From: Blumeriella jaapii
Lineage: Eukaryota; Ascomycota; Leotiomycetes; Helotiales; Drepanopezizaceae
Direction of reading: 5' to 3'
DNA: 64,000 nt
NCBI GenBank assembly: GCA_009599575.1
Contig: VWND01000009.1
Coordinates: forward strand, 1,054,001-1,118,000
Shown piece by piece: positions 22,960 through 34,440 of this stretch (position 1 is its first letter; each line of letters opens with the position of its first letter). The notes below the pieces were generated by a model, which had not been told where the DNA came from, ran no database searches, and was given only the letters and a program-made list of their open reading frames with translations. The position numbers and the translations under genes were made by a program.

Positions 22960-25900
22960 CTATTTTTCCGTCCGAAAAAAGCGCGCTTTCGAGCTTTTAT
23001 CTATTAGTACGTCGCTATCCAAGTGATCGTACGAATCCAAATCTTCGGAATACGCCTTCAGCCAGTCTATAAGTTTTGCAAAAAGACCGGGAAGCTTTTT
23101 ATGCGTTAAATAAAAGTCGCGCACTTTTAAAAAAGCATATATAAAATCAAACGCGAAATACTACGTAAAATCTTTATTTAAGCTTATTTAAAAAGCTTTG
23201 TACTAAAAAGTCTTTCGCTGCATTCGATAAGCGATCAATTCTTCGATTTCGTATTTAAGCTTATCAGTTATATTAATAAATTCAAAGGCTAAATTAATCT
23301 GATTTGAAAGCGCGTCGTCAGCTGTTTTACGCAGTCGACTAGCGTAAAAAACTAAATATACGTTTATAATACTAGAAAGGTCTAGCTTAAAAGCGTTGTC
23401 GAAAATTTTGGCTATAATTTTAAAAAGGCCGTTTGTAAAATTGTCGAACTTGCGAAAAGGCCGGAAGATCGGAAATAAACGCATATCGAGCTATACGTAA
23501 TCGCCAACGTTAAAATCGATCGCGCGGCGAGATTTATTCGCATTTTTTTTATTTTATCGTAGGCTTATTAAAAATGCGATTTGACGAGGTTTTAAACGTC
23601 GTAATAGCGGCGAGCGTACGCACGAGTTTCGTTTGCGTTTAGCTTGTATAAAAAATTGGAAAAAAAAGAAATATCGAATTTCCAATTTCAATTGATATAA
23701 AAAATATAATTATATATAATTTCAAAAAATAAAAAGCCATCTAGATTTTCGTAAAAAAAAATTATTTAAGCGAAATCTATTATTGGAAAAAATTCGCTTT
23801 AATCGTTTTGATAAAAATTTACGAAAAGTCGAAAGCGTTTTTACAAATATTAATTGTAAATTTCGGTTTAATTATCGGTTTTAAAATAAGCGGCTATCGA
23901 AAGCTTTAATTGCGTACCGAGTATTTTATTTAATTTAAACCAGAAAATAAACTAATACTAAAGGCTACGATCGCTAATAATATTTTTTAAAAAGCTAAAA
24001 TACTTATATACGTAAAATATATACAATTTAACAAGATTTCGAGCGTCGATATTTTTATAGCAAAGGATCGAAATAGTTTGTTTGAAAAAGCGATTTATTA
24101 TTACAAATACGTTATCGTAACCGTGTTTGTTTTTATTAAAATTATAAAAATTTATTATAACGTGCTTTTAAAAATAGTTAAAAACAGAAAAAGGCTGAAA
24201 AAAGCCGGAGCGCTTATTTTTTGAAATAAAACTTTTTCGATAAGCGTAACAATTGCGATAATATTATTTTACGAAAGCTGTTATACTTCGCTAATAATAT
24301 TAGTTCGAAAGCAATTGCGTAATTTTGCGAGCGCTAGAATAAGCGGTGGAAATCTGGTCGTATACTTTTCGTACAAAAGTCAAACGAAAGTAATCGACGT
24401 TTGGTATTATTAAGCGACCGTAATATAATAGCAGATTGCGTTTAAGTATATACGAAAACGGAATATTATTATCGTCGTTCTTTTTCGTAACGTTTCGTAT
24501 AGCTTTTTTTCGGAAAGCTATTAAGCTGCTAGCTGTGCGATTAGCGTAGAAAAGCTGGTTAACGATACGAAATACGAAAGAAAAATCAGTTATTTCAACG
24601 ATAAAAACAGCTGTTTCGAAAACCGTGAAAAAACGAAGTTTTTTAATTAAAAAGCGGTGATCGATTTGATCGGCTCGAAAAAGTGTTTACAGGCGCTAAA
24701 TGCGTTTAAAAAAGTTTTGGCGATCGAATTCGCTTGTACGACGTATTAATGCGTTAGCCAAAAGATTATGTTTATTTAGTTTGTACGTAATAAAAAAGTT
24801 GTAATCGGCGAAAAGCTCGGCTCAGCGTATTTATCGAGCGTAAAAATTTGAAGATTATAAAATACTTTAAAGTTTTATGATTAATAATAATTTTGATTTA
24901 ATAAACTAAACTAATTAATTCAGCACGAAAATTGCTTAAAAATTTTACGATTACGAGCATTTTTTTATCGTATACGACGTAGTTTAATTTTGCGAAAGCT
25001 ATAGTTTTGCTAAAATAAGCGACTGAAAGCCAATCGTCGCTATGAAATTGCGAAAGCATAAAAGCTATTACGCCGTCGAAAGCGTTAGTTTTTAATATAC
25101 AAAAAAGGTTTTGCTTGTAATATTATAAAACTGATACAATAATAAAAGCTAGTATAAAAAGGTCGAAACTTTTCTAATATTTAAAAATGAAATTGTAAAA
25201 AACGTTAGCTTTGGTTAAATAAACCAAAAGCTTTGCAATTATATCGTAGTTTCGAATAAAACGTCGGTAAAAGTTATAAAACCAAAAAAGCTTTGTATAT
25301 TTTTTACAATAATAAAAGGCTTTTAATAAGCGACCACGGAAACTTTTTTTAGATTTATTTCTAAGCTTTTAATCGAAATAATAAAGCTTAGATAACGGGT
25401 TCGAATAACGTTAAATTCAGATTTCCGAATATCGGCCTGTAATCCAGCGTCAGCGAGCTTTTAAAGCATTTTGCGAACGTGTATGGCGTGTTTTAAAAAG
25501 TCGGACGAGTAAATAAAAATATTATTTAAATATGCAATACAAAAATCGTTTAAATAATCGAAAAAAACGTCGTTTATATAGCGTTGATAAATTGCGGATT
25601 TATTAATAAGGCCAAAAAATAGCATTTTGCATTTATAAACGCCGTAACGCGTACGAAACGTCGTTAGTTTTTTATTAGCGGGATTTATTCGAATTTTATA
25701 AAAGATTTGACGAATATCGAATTTTGTAAAAATTCGCGCTTTCGAAAAACGAGCAAAAGTTTTATCGATAAAAGAAAAAGGATAGCGATTTTTACGAGTA
25801 ACGTTATTAAAAGTTCGATAGTTGATATAAAAACGCAATAAACCGTCGGGTTTTTTAGCGAAAAGCATTGGAACAGCGAAAAAAGCGGTGGAAAATTCGA

Positions 25901-28400
25901 TAAAGCTTTTGTTAAGATTATTTTATAAATAAGTCTTAATAATTTCGAGTTTTAAAATCGATATTTTATACAAAAAAGTGTATTTCAGTTTTTTTTCATT
26001 TATAATAAGCTCGATTTTATAATCGTAAAGCCGGTAAAAGACTAGTTCGTTACTGGCGGCCTTAAAAAACACGTGTTCGAGGTTTTTGTATTTCGGAAAA
26101 AAAGATTCGAAGAAAGGTTTATTCGAAATTAGCTCTGCTAAGCTGGTTGAAAAGGTCGAAATCGATATTTTATTGGTTTTGAAACGTTCGAAAAAACTGT
26201 GAAATTAAGTTTTAAAGGAAATGTTATACGTAAGGTCGTTTAGTATTTTATCGATTTCGTACAAAAAGATTGAAAACATTTCAATTGCTTTTTTTTTGAA
26301 AATCAGTTTAAAAGCGTATGCAATAATTTGGCAAATGGAAATTGGGTAAGCAGTGGGTTAAGGGATTCGTTTTCGAACTGGTCGTTTGGAAGGTTTAAAA
26401 GTGATTTGTTTGAATTATCGATTATATTAAGCTGAAAGGCTATCGCGGCGAAAGCTTTTTTTCGGTTTTTGATATAACTGTTTTTCGTAGAACGAAGAAG
26501 CTGTTTTGACGAAGAGAAAAAAGAAAAAAAAGAAATAATAGAAAAGGGATCGGCAGCCTGGAAAAGTGGTGTAATTTCTTGTATTATTTTATTAGCGTCG
26601 TTATCGAAATTGGCACCGCGAATAAAATTCGATTTTTTCGCGCTTCGTATAGCGTCGTAAATCTGCCATAATTGGTTAAGGTTTTTGTTACGTTTTACAA
26701 CGTCGTTTTAATAGCGAAATTAAATTTTTCGAAAATGCAAATAAAAAATTTTAATACAACGAGCGTAAAAGGTTGTAAAAAGGTAAGATTTCGGCTAATA
26801 AAACTTGCGTTTATTACAGTTTAATAAAACTTGATATTCGGCCAACTAAGCTTTTTTTAAAATTATATTATAATTTCCGAAGTTAATAATTAAAAAAAAG
26901 TAAACGATTGTATTCGATTATTAATAATAAGGTTGAAAAGCGTAAAATATATAATTGAATAGCCACGAGCTTTATTATACTTTTTTATAAAAAAAGGAGC
27001 CGGAAGAAATTAAATCAAAGGTTTTAAAAAGAAAAAAAAAGATTTGATTAGCGCCGAATCGATTAACGCATAACCGTTCGCTTTAAAATCGGCGAGCGTT
27101 TTCATTTTGTATAAAAAGCTATTTTTAATAAATATAACGAGGATTGTTAATAAATCGCTATTAAAAAGCTTCCGAACGTTAAAATAACGCATATCGCGTA
27201 ACACGCTTAAAAAAAAGGCTTTGCTTAGGCCTGGGCGTTTCCTCGACTAGCGGGAAAGCCTTCGATTTTCTCGTATGCGTTTTAAAAATCGTTTGGAAAA
27301 AGGTTTTCGTTTTTACTACTATTATCAAAAGGCGAATTTTCGGCCGGCTCGACCTCGTTTATATTTACCAGCCTGAAAAAGCTTTTGGGTAAAACCGAGG
27401 GTCGGCCCGTAAAAAGTTTTGCAAATTAGCCTTTTTGAATTTTCTGATATAAAATAAAGGACGAGCGTTATCGTTGATCCGATCGAAAAAGTAAAACGCC
27501 AGAAAGGGCGTTTTGGCGTGGAAAAAAAAGAAAAACAAAAGGCTAAAAAAAAGCTTGTAGAATATTAAAACGACTTTCGTACGTACGATTTGACTCGTAA
27601 TACGTTTTGGTTAAAAACTTACCATTTTAATAAATAATAAATTTGGTTAAAAAGCGATTCGCGTATAAAATTCGTTTAGCTAATTGATTTTATTTTTTTT
27701 TAACGGACGGCGGTGAGCCAATTTTTAAAAGTCGTTGTACGCGCCTATTCCAAATGCAGCTTTTTTCGTAAACGCTTTAGTATTTTGTCGCGAAAAGCGT
27801 TTCGAAACTATTTATTAATCCGTATTTAAGCGTTTGCTGCGAAAGTGAAAAATCGCAAATAAAATCGCTAAAAGTCGTCGTACATGCTTATTGCAAACAT
27901 TTTGAATTCGTTTTCGGCCTTCTGAACGTCTGAAAGGTCGGCCAGAAAATCGGCGACCTTTTTAATTAATTTTTCGGAAAATATAAAGTCGGAGCGATCC
28001 AAAATACGCGGAATTAAAAACTTTTTTGCCACGCTTTCGATCTGATCGAATATATAATTTTTGCGAAATCGATCGCTAGCGAAATAATCGTAATAAAATT
28101 CGAAATTATCGAAAACTTTAGTTTTTTAATAGCGTGTTTTGTAATCTTTACTATTATCTAATTTAAACTTAAGATTCGGAACGCGCTTTATACGAGCTAA
28201 TCGAAAATCAGCAGATAAATGGGAATTATAACGTTTAAAAAGCGCGCTAAAGTCTTGGCCGTTATAAGGAAATTCAAAAAAAGTTCGCGAAAAGCGTAGA
28301 AGTTGATTTGCAGCGTCTGTTAATTAAAATAAGACGTTGCGAAAAAAAAAAGCAGCAGATTCGCGATTGACAGAAGCACGTTCGATAGATTTTACCAAAC
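22960..28400 (-). pseudogene. A2 gag-pol remnant
   Basis: Mirror image of A1. Reading the minus strand from right to left: gag about 28250-27370; protease about 27210-26880 (motif DFKANGYALID, catalytic Ser-Gly lost); reverse transcriptase about 26050-25330; RNase H about 25110-24700; integrase about 24560-23600; integrase C-terminus 23484-23203 (MRLFPIFRPFRKFDNFTNGL); chromodomain to about 22985. The reverse transcriptase open stretch 25868-25461 has FAKKPDGLLRFYINYRTFN and, like A1, YLNN at the active site. Differences from A1 are mostly transitions, showing independent RIP in the two copies. Confidence 0.9.
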
Positions 28401-28836
28401 GCTTTGATTAAAAGATCTGTCGCAATCGTATAATTTTTAAAAATTGTCGTTTACGCTTTTGCGCTTTTTTCAGTTGATTTTGCAAAAGTCTCAACTGAAC
28501 GCTTTTAGCGCTAAGCTGCAAGAAAAAAATGGCAAGCGAAATAGTTAACGCTTTGCTCTTTCTTTTGTTTTTCTTTTCTCGAGGAGAAAACTGTTTTTCA
28601 GAAAAAAAAGCTTTTAAAAAAGGCTGCTTTTTCGCTGATTAAAAGGGAGGTTAAGGTGTAATAGCAGAAGCTGAAAAGCTCTGCTGGGGGAGAAATCGTT
28701 AAACAAAAGCCATCCTTTGCGAAATGCGAAAATAAGCTTTTTTACGACCGGTCGATCACTTTGGTATAACCCGTAAAGAATTCGAAAAAAAAGATAGTTT
28801 ACGCCGTCGCCAGCGTAAAAAAAAAGTTATTAATAA

Positions 28837-29105
28837 TATAACGATTTAATCAGTCGAAAGGCTAGGAGATCAATCAATTGGTCGCCGTATTTATATAATA
28901 TAAAAAACGAGCCTTTGATTTTGTAACAAAGATATTCATTTAAAATCAACAATTGCAAAAAGCAGAAGTTGCTAAAAGGAGAAAGCCTTATATATATGAA
29001 TAATCTCCATAATTAATAAGGAGACCCATCAGGAGACCAGAAAGCTTGCAGCTATACGTAGTTGCTGGGGTGACACGAGAGGTGGCAACAGAGTGAATCG
29101 TCACA
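28837..29105 (-). repeat. 5' LTR of A2
   Basis: Starts TATAACGATT (mutated TGTGACGAT), ends GAATCGTCACA. Its terminal ~90 bp are nearly free of RIP. Only two bases separate it from the inverted A1 3' LTR, so the two form a ~530-bp near-palindrome. Confidence 0.92.
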
Positions 29106-29107
29106 AA

Positions 29108-29370
29108 TATAACGATTTATTTTTCTGCTTTTCGTATTATTCTAGCAATTACGTGTAGCTGCAAGCTCCCTGGTCTTTTAATGGGTTTTTTATCAATTGT
29201 AAAAACTATTTATATATTTAAGACATTTTTCTTTTAGCATTTCTGCCTTTTGCAATTGTTAATTCTAAATGAATATTTTGTTACAGAACCAAAGGCTCGT
29301 TTTTTATACCATATGAATACGGCGACCAGTTGACTGATCTCCCAGCCCTCCGACTGATTAGATCGTCACA
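29108..29370 (+). repeat. 3' LTR of A1
   Basis: Begins TATAACGATTT (first three bases shared with the A2 target duplication) and ends GATCGTCACA followed by GGGGG. The last ~80 bp are unmutated; the first ~100 bp are RIP-converted. Confidence 0.92.
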
Positions 29371-29375
29371 GGGGG

Positions 29376-29686
29376 TCAAGAACCAGGGAACAGAAATACA
29401 TTTATTCGTGAAACTGAATCTTAGGAAACTATAAGAATACAAAAGATCCTTTTGATTATATCCCGAAGATTGGCAGGTCGGGCCTGCCTCGGAATTTAAT
29501 AGTCGATTCTGGCCAAAGTTGCATATTAATATTTACTTTTAGCCTTAGTATTTTTTAGCATAATCCTTTCATCGGTCAATCAATGCCCTTTAACATTTTC
29601 CCTTTTTTTCGATAAAGCCCTTTTTTGTTAATCCGTTAAGAAAAATAAATTATTTAAATTAATAAATTTAAATTAATAAGTTTTCT
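29376..29686. other. less-mutated patch and AT-rich spacer
   Basis: The first ~150 bp (TCAAGAACCAGGGAACAG...) have near-normal composition, unlike the surrounding block. This is the right part of the DNA that A1 inserted into. The rest is AT-rich with no recognisable feature. Confidence 0.5.
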
Positions 29687-30190
29687 CAAAACGTCGGTTT
29701 TGTAAAATTGGAAAAAAGTATTAATTATCTCGGCAAGGTTCTTTTTTTAAAACGTCGGTTTTTTATAAGATTAAAAAAAGAAAAAGTGTCAATTTAATTC
29801 GATAAGTTTTTTTTTAAAACGTCGGTTTTATAAAAATGTAAAAAATATTAATTAACTCGGTAAAATTCTTTGAAAACGTCGGTTTTATAAAATTGAAAAA
29901 GTAAAAAATGTCAATTTGACTCGGTAAAATTCTTTTAAAACGTCGGTTTTATAAAAATGTAAAAAATATCAATTAATGGTAAAGCTTTTTTTAAAACTTC
30001 GGTCTTATAAAATTGGAAAAATACAAAGTGTCAATTTGATTTAGTAAGGTTTTTTTTTTAAAACGTCGGTTTTTTAAAAGTGTAAAAAGTGTTAATTAAC
30101 GGTAAAATTTTTTTAAAACGTCGGTTTCATAAAATTTAAAAAATAAAAATTGTTAATTAACTCGATAAGGTTTTTTGAAACGTCGGTCTC
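29687..30190. repeat. dimeric minisatellite built on AAAACGTCGGTTTTATAAAA
   Basis: Nine units start with AAAACGTCGGTTT (or a one- or two-base variant) at about 29687, 29749, 29816, 29873, 29937, 29993, 30060, 30115 and 30177. After the first, spacings alternate between 62-67 and 55-57 bp, so the real repeat is a dimer of about 121 bp: a long unit containing GTGTCAATTTGA and a short unit containing TATTAATTAACTCGG. Confidence 0.88.
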
Positions 30191-30298
30191 GTATAATAAT
30201 ATATTAAAAAATAATATACAAATAATATTAATTATCAGCGCTAGATTTAAAAAAAATTGTTTTTAAAAAATTAAGCTATTAATTTTAATACGTATTAT

Positions 30299-30563
30299 TA
30301 AAAAAGTAGGTAGAAAAACCAGACTGATACGGCCACATATCGGTGGGTAAAATAGTCTAGGGAATCCCTAAAAGAAACAAAAAAAAATAAAAAAAATAAA
30401 TAAAAATATAAATTGAACTGCGTGCCTATAATATTATTGAAAAAGGTGCCTTGCTCTTATATCTGTTAAAAATAGTTAATAGCAGAGGGTTTCGAAAAGG
30501 TTTATACTTCGACCATAGCTAAAATTACTAATTCCTATTAATACAAAATATTACCGTTTTATA
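30299..30563 (-). repeat. left (3') LTR of B1
   Basis: About 265 bp, starting TAAAAAAGTAGG and ending CCGTTTTATA. It aligns with 48685-48951, 50593-50860 and 61624-61890. The best-preserved copy (61624) shows full ends TGTAAAA and TTTTACA. Confidence 0.88.
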
Positions 30564-30689
30564 TCCTGTTTTAAATAATATACGTAATCGTTTTTAATTA
30601 CGATCAAAAAAAAACATAATTTTAATAAATGCAATTTAATTTATTTTATATAATTTAAAAACCAATTAATTAAAAACCGAATTTTTTAG

Positions 30690-33600
30690 CTTTATATTTT
30701 TTCGGTTTTTTAATCCGTTTTTAGCCTTTTTGCTATTGGCTTCTGCGAAAAAGTAGCGTTTCGCTTATCGTTTAAATTATTTTGTTTATTTTAATTTTTT
30801 AAAAAATGGCTCGATAAAATATTAATCGAAGTATCGTTTAAATCTACGAACGTTTTAATAGTTTTTTCGTCGATAATATTATCAAGTGTCGCCGTAACGA
30901 ATGCTTTTTACGATTTTTTTTCGTAAATAATAAATTCCAGCTTTTAAACGTAGTTTTACGTTTAGCAAAAAGCGCTGAAAAATCTTATATTAAAATCGTA
31001 AAAATAATCGACTAGTTCGTTGTAATTAAAACCGATTAACGCTTTTGCTTCGCGTAAAACTAATGGGTCGGATTACGGTTATTTATCGACGAATGCTTTT
31101 AAAAAAGCTTCGAAGCTTATAAAAAAAATTATTTTACGAAATAATTCGAAAATAATCGTTTGCAATCGAAATTACCGAAAATATTATAATTGCTTTCGTC
31201 GCAAAACAAATAATATTAAATTATTTATCGAAGCGTCGTTTTCGAAATAATTTTTGTATTTTTGCGCCGTATAATTATTCGAATAAATTAATATCGCGCC
31301 GTCGGTTTTTTAGATCCTGAATTTAACGAAAACTTTTTGCTTAATCGAAAAGCTGACAGAAATTATTTTATTTTTTATTTCGTAGCTTTCGGTTTCGTAA
31401 TTCGATAAAATAACTAAAGCTATTGTTTTAAACGCGCTAAAATACGAAAAAGCTAAGCTTTTCTAAATAGTTTTAATTAGCTTAGCGTCGTGGTGTAATT
31501 GCAAATAAGCTTCGATTATTTTCGAGTTGTATACGAATGCAGGCAAAACGTAATAATCGAAAATAGCGTCGATAAAATCTTCGATTTTTTTTTTTTAAAA
31601 ATCGGCGATATCGAATTTTGTAATTATAATACGATCGAGACTAGCGAAACCTAAAGCGATCGGAACGTTAAAATATGCTACGAAGCAGCAATTTCCAGGA
31701 TTCCGAATAATAAAAACAGCGAAGTAAAAGCCGAAGTGTATTTTAAAAGCTTATTAAATAAAATTATAAAATATATTAACGAAAAAAGCTATAAACGCTT
31801 TTTGAGTTTTAATCAGCCGGAAATAATACTTATATATAACTATCTTTTTTTTTATAAAATACAATAGTAATTTGTTTTTTTCGTTATACGACTTTACGTA
31901 ATTAACGAATTCGCAGCTTAATTTAAATAAATTTTAAAATATACTTTTAGTCGAAAAGCTAAAAAAGTCGGCTTTTGAAAATACTCGTTATTTTTATTTT
32001 TTTTTATTTCAGTCGAGCTTTATAATCGCGCTAAAAACTTTAGAATCTGTTTTAAAATTTGCGTAGCCTAAGTAAATCTTAGCACGCGCTTTAATAATTC
32101 TCGCAGTTTTTCGTCGGAATATAAATTAATTATTAAAATTAATTTCGAATACGTCGTAATCCGAATTTTTAATAATAGCAAATCGATTAGCGAAACCGAT
32201 AATATTTTTTTTTTTTTTTGTAATTAAATCGCAATACGCCGCGTAATAATATATATAAAAATAGCAAAACTTGCCGTTTTTTTTGGCGTTAACGTTATTC
32301 GTAAAAACGAAATTAAAAAATCGAAGTTTTTTAGCGAAAAAAAGCTTGAATAAAAACGAATTATCGTTTTCAAAAGTCTTTTTTATTTGCTTTAGCGTAT
32401 TATATTTGCAGTTTTCCGAAAAAAACTTAATTCAGTTTTCGTTCGAAATAAAAAAAAAAAAGCTAACGGATTTATTTGGTTTTTATATAAAAGTATCGAA
32501 ATGAAATTTCTGAATCGTAACGTCGTCGAAAGCGAAAGTTTTAAATAAAATAATTTAATTTTATATTTTTTATATAATTTTTTTCGCGATAATTTCGATA
32601 TTTTTTTCCAAGCTTTTTCGGTCGAATCGTATAATAATCGAGATTTTAAATATTTTTATTAAAATCTGAAATATTAGCGGTAATAATACGACGTTTTTAA
32701 ACGCGATAAGCGTTTTTAATATTTACGTATTTAATTTCGAAAAATTAAATTTAAAATCGTTTAAATTTTTTTTTTTCGAAATACCGAAATTTTTTATATT
32801 TAATTTTATAAAATCGTCGCGTTTTTTATTAATTAGCTTAAAAATTATAATTCGACGTCGATTTCCGGCTGTTTTTATTCGCGGTGCTTTTTTTGTTAGC
32901 GACGCGAATAATTTTTTTTTCCGAATAAAAAAAATTTCGAAAGTATCGGCGCGTTTTTTTACGTTTTTTATTTTTATTTTTTTCGAAATCGTTTTTATAA
33001 ATACAATAGGTTTTTTGTATTCGAATAATCGATTATTTATTATTACGCTTTTGATTTCGTTTTCGAATTCGTTTTCGATAATTAAAAATAAAAATCGTCG
33101 AATTGTTTTAGCTGTTTTAAAAATATTAATTATTACCGCGTATGTTTTTTCGAACTAAACGAGGATAATATTAGCTTTTTCGTTTTTTTCGTCGTCGTAA
33201 ATTTAAAATATCGAAATAGCGTTGTTTTTTTTTCGATATAAAAATATCGTATTTAGCGACGCTTAGTTTTTTATTTTAAAAAAAAATCAAATTTAAGGTT
33301 TCGCAGCCGATTAAAACTTTTTTTAGCGATTGCATAGCGTCGTCGATTAGTTTGCAAACAGCTGTAAAAAAGCTTATGAATTTGCGGATTTTTAAATTAT
33401 TAGCTTTTAGGGTTTGCGTTTTAAAAATATAAGCGTTTAATACCCAGACTTTTTTTTAATAAAAATAATAGTTTCGAAAAAGCGAGCGAAATGCCGAAGT
33501 AAAATAACACCGGTAATTTTGCTAAAAACGTATTTTTAAATATTTTTTTTTCGTTGATTTAGCAAAAAACGCAAAACTCGGTTTATTACTTTTTTTTTTA

Positions 33601-34000
33601 TTATTTCGAGCTTTTTTTGCTTCGGCGAAAGCTTTTAAAACGTTATCGTAATTTAGCAGAAATTTATCGTAATCAAAGCTTTTACGAACGAATTCAGCTT
33701 TAACGAAACTTTTATAATCGAATAAAAATTCGTTAACGTTTTTAATTATTATATCGAATTGTTTTTTATAAATGTTTTTACAAAAGCAGCTTATTAATTT
33801 AAAATAGCGGTATTATATATTTGCTTAAATTCGGAGAAATTGCGTATAATAATTCCGTTTTAAAATAAATTAAAAATAAGTTTGCTAAATTTAGCAACGC
33901 TTTGCTTAAAAAACGATATAATATCGATAAGTTTATTAATTAAAAAAGTGTGTTATATTTATTAAAAAATGATTAAAGAAAAATACGAAAATTATAAGAT
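30690..34000 (-). pseudogene. B1 extra ORF downstream of pol, unknown protein
   Basis: Roughly 3 kb on the coding strand of family B, after the integrase end and a short non-coding AT-rich gap. Minus-strand translation gives a coherent hydrophilic protein broken mainly by TAA/TAG where Gln is expected and by a few frameshifts. Recognisable pieces shared by all copies: FLFDYESFVKAEFVRKSFDY and FAEAKKARN near the start; LKEVLIGCETLNLTFFQ; IENEFENEIKSVIANNRLFEY; NFSKLNTQT; RFDRKSLEKNIEIIAKKII; FADPDRIVITKFDIADLK; FVKFRIQKTDGAILIYSNNY; and a basic C-terminus (NDKRNATFSQKPIAKR). I do not recognise a family. It might be an env-like or accessory ORF, captured host sequence, or a separate insertion shared by all copies. 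Confidence 0.6.
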
Positions 34001-34440
34001 ATTTGTATTCAAAAGTCACGGGAATTCGCATATTATTTTTTTAATAAATTATAATTATTTAAGCAAGTATTCGTTTAAAACAACGAAAAAAGTAAATAAT
34101 ACCGAAAATAATAAATAATAAAATATATAAAAAATAGTTTTCGTAAAATATGCGAGCAATATAAATATATCAAATATGCGGCTTAAATATATACAAAACT
34201 TTTATTTTAATAAACAAAAGTACAATTAAACAAAGAAAAATATAATAAGTATTTTAAATAATATAAAAAAAAGTTTTAAAAATAAATAATATATATAAAA
34301 CAGAATAATTAAGTTATATATAAATAAAATAAAACAAAAATTATAAAACAGTATATAATAAAAAAAAAAGCAATAAATAATAAAAATAATAAAACAATTA
34401 ATAAACAATCTTATATGCATTTTTTTTTTTTCGGTTATAA
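34000..34440. other. very AT-rich non-coding spacer inside B1
   Basis: Almost pure A/T with no readable frame on either strand; separates the end of pol from the extra ORF. The same spacer occurs in B3 near 54240-54730. Confidence 0.6.

Larger units (their letters stand above)
22691..29105 (-). mobile_element. family A copy A2, nested in A1 in opposite orientation
   Basis: Complete RIP-dead copy: LTRs 22691-22959 and 28837-29105 (269 bp, both reversed relative to A1's). AATAT lies directly outside both ends (22686-22690 and 29106-29110), a 5-bp TSD. Length 6415 bp, matching A1's 6409 bp. Insertion point is three bases inside A1's 3' LTR, so A1 internal DNA, A2 LTR and A2 internal DNA form a giant inverted repeat. 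Confidence 0.93.
16542..29370 (+). mobile_element. family A Ty3/Gypsy chromovirus copy A1 (interrupted, RIP-dead)
   Basis: LTR retrotransposon whose two direct LTRs lie at 16542-16804 and 29108-29370 (263 bp each). The full LTR ends are TGTGACGAT and ATCGTCACA. GGGGG flanks both outer ends (16537-16541 and 29371-29375), a 5-bp TSD. Its own sequence is 16542-22690 plus 29111-29370, about 6.4 kb; the rest is the nested copy A2. Plus-strand order is gag, protease, reverse transcriptase, RNase H, integrase, chromodomain-like end. All frames are broken by stops and shifts typical of RIP. Confidence 0.93.

Noticed and set aside
29687..30190. CRISPR array
   Set aside because: Units are tandem and the intervening sequence is itself repeated, eukaryotic context; it is a minisatellite.
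34226..34420. Minus-strand frame encoding an all Phe/Ile/Tyr peptide
   Set aside because: Pure A/T composition artefact in the family B spacer.
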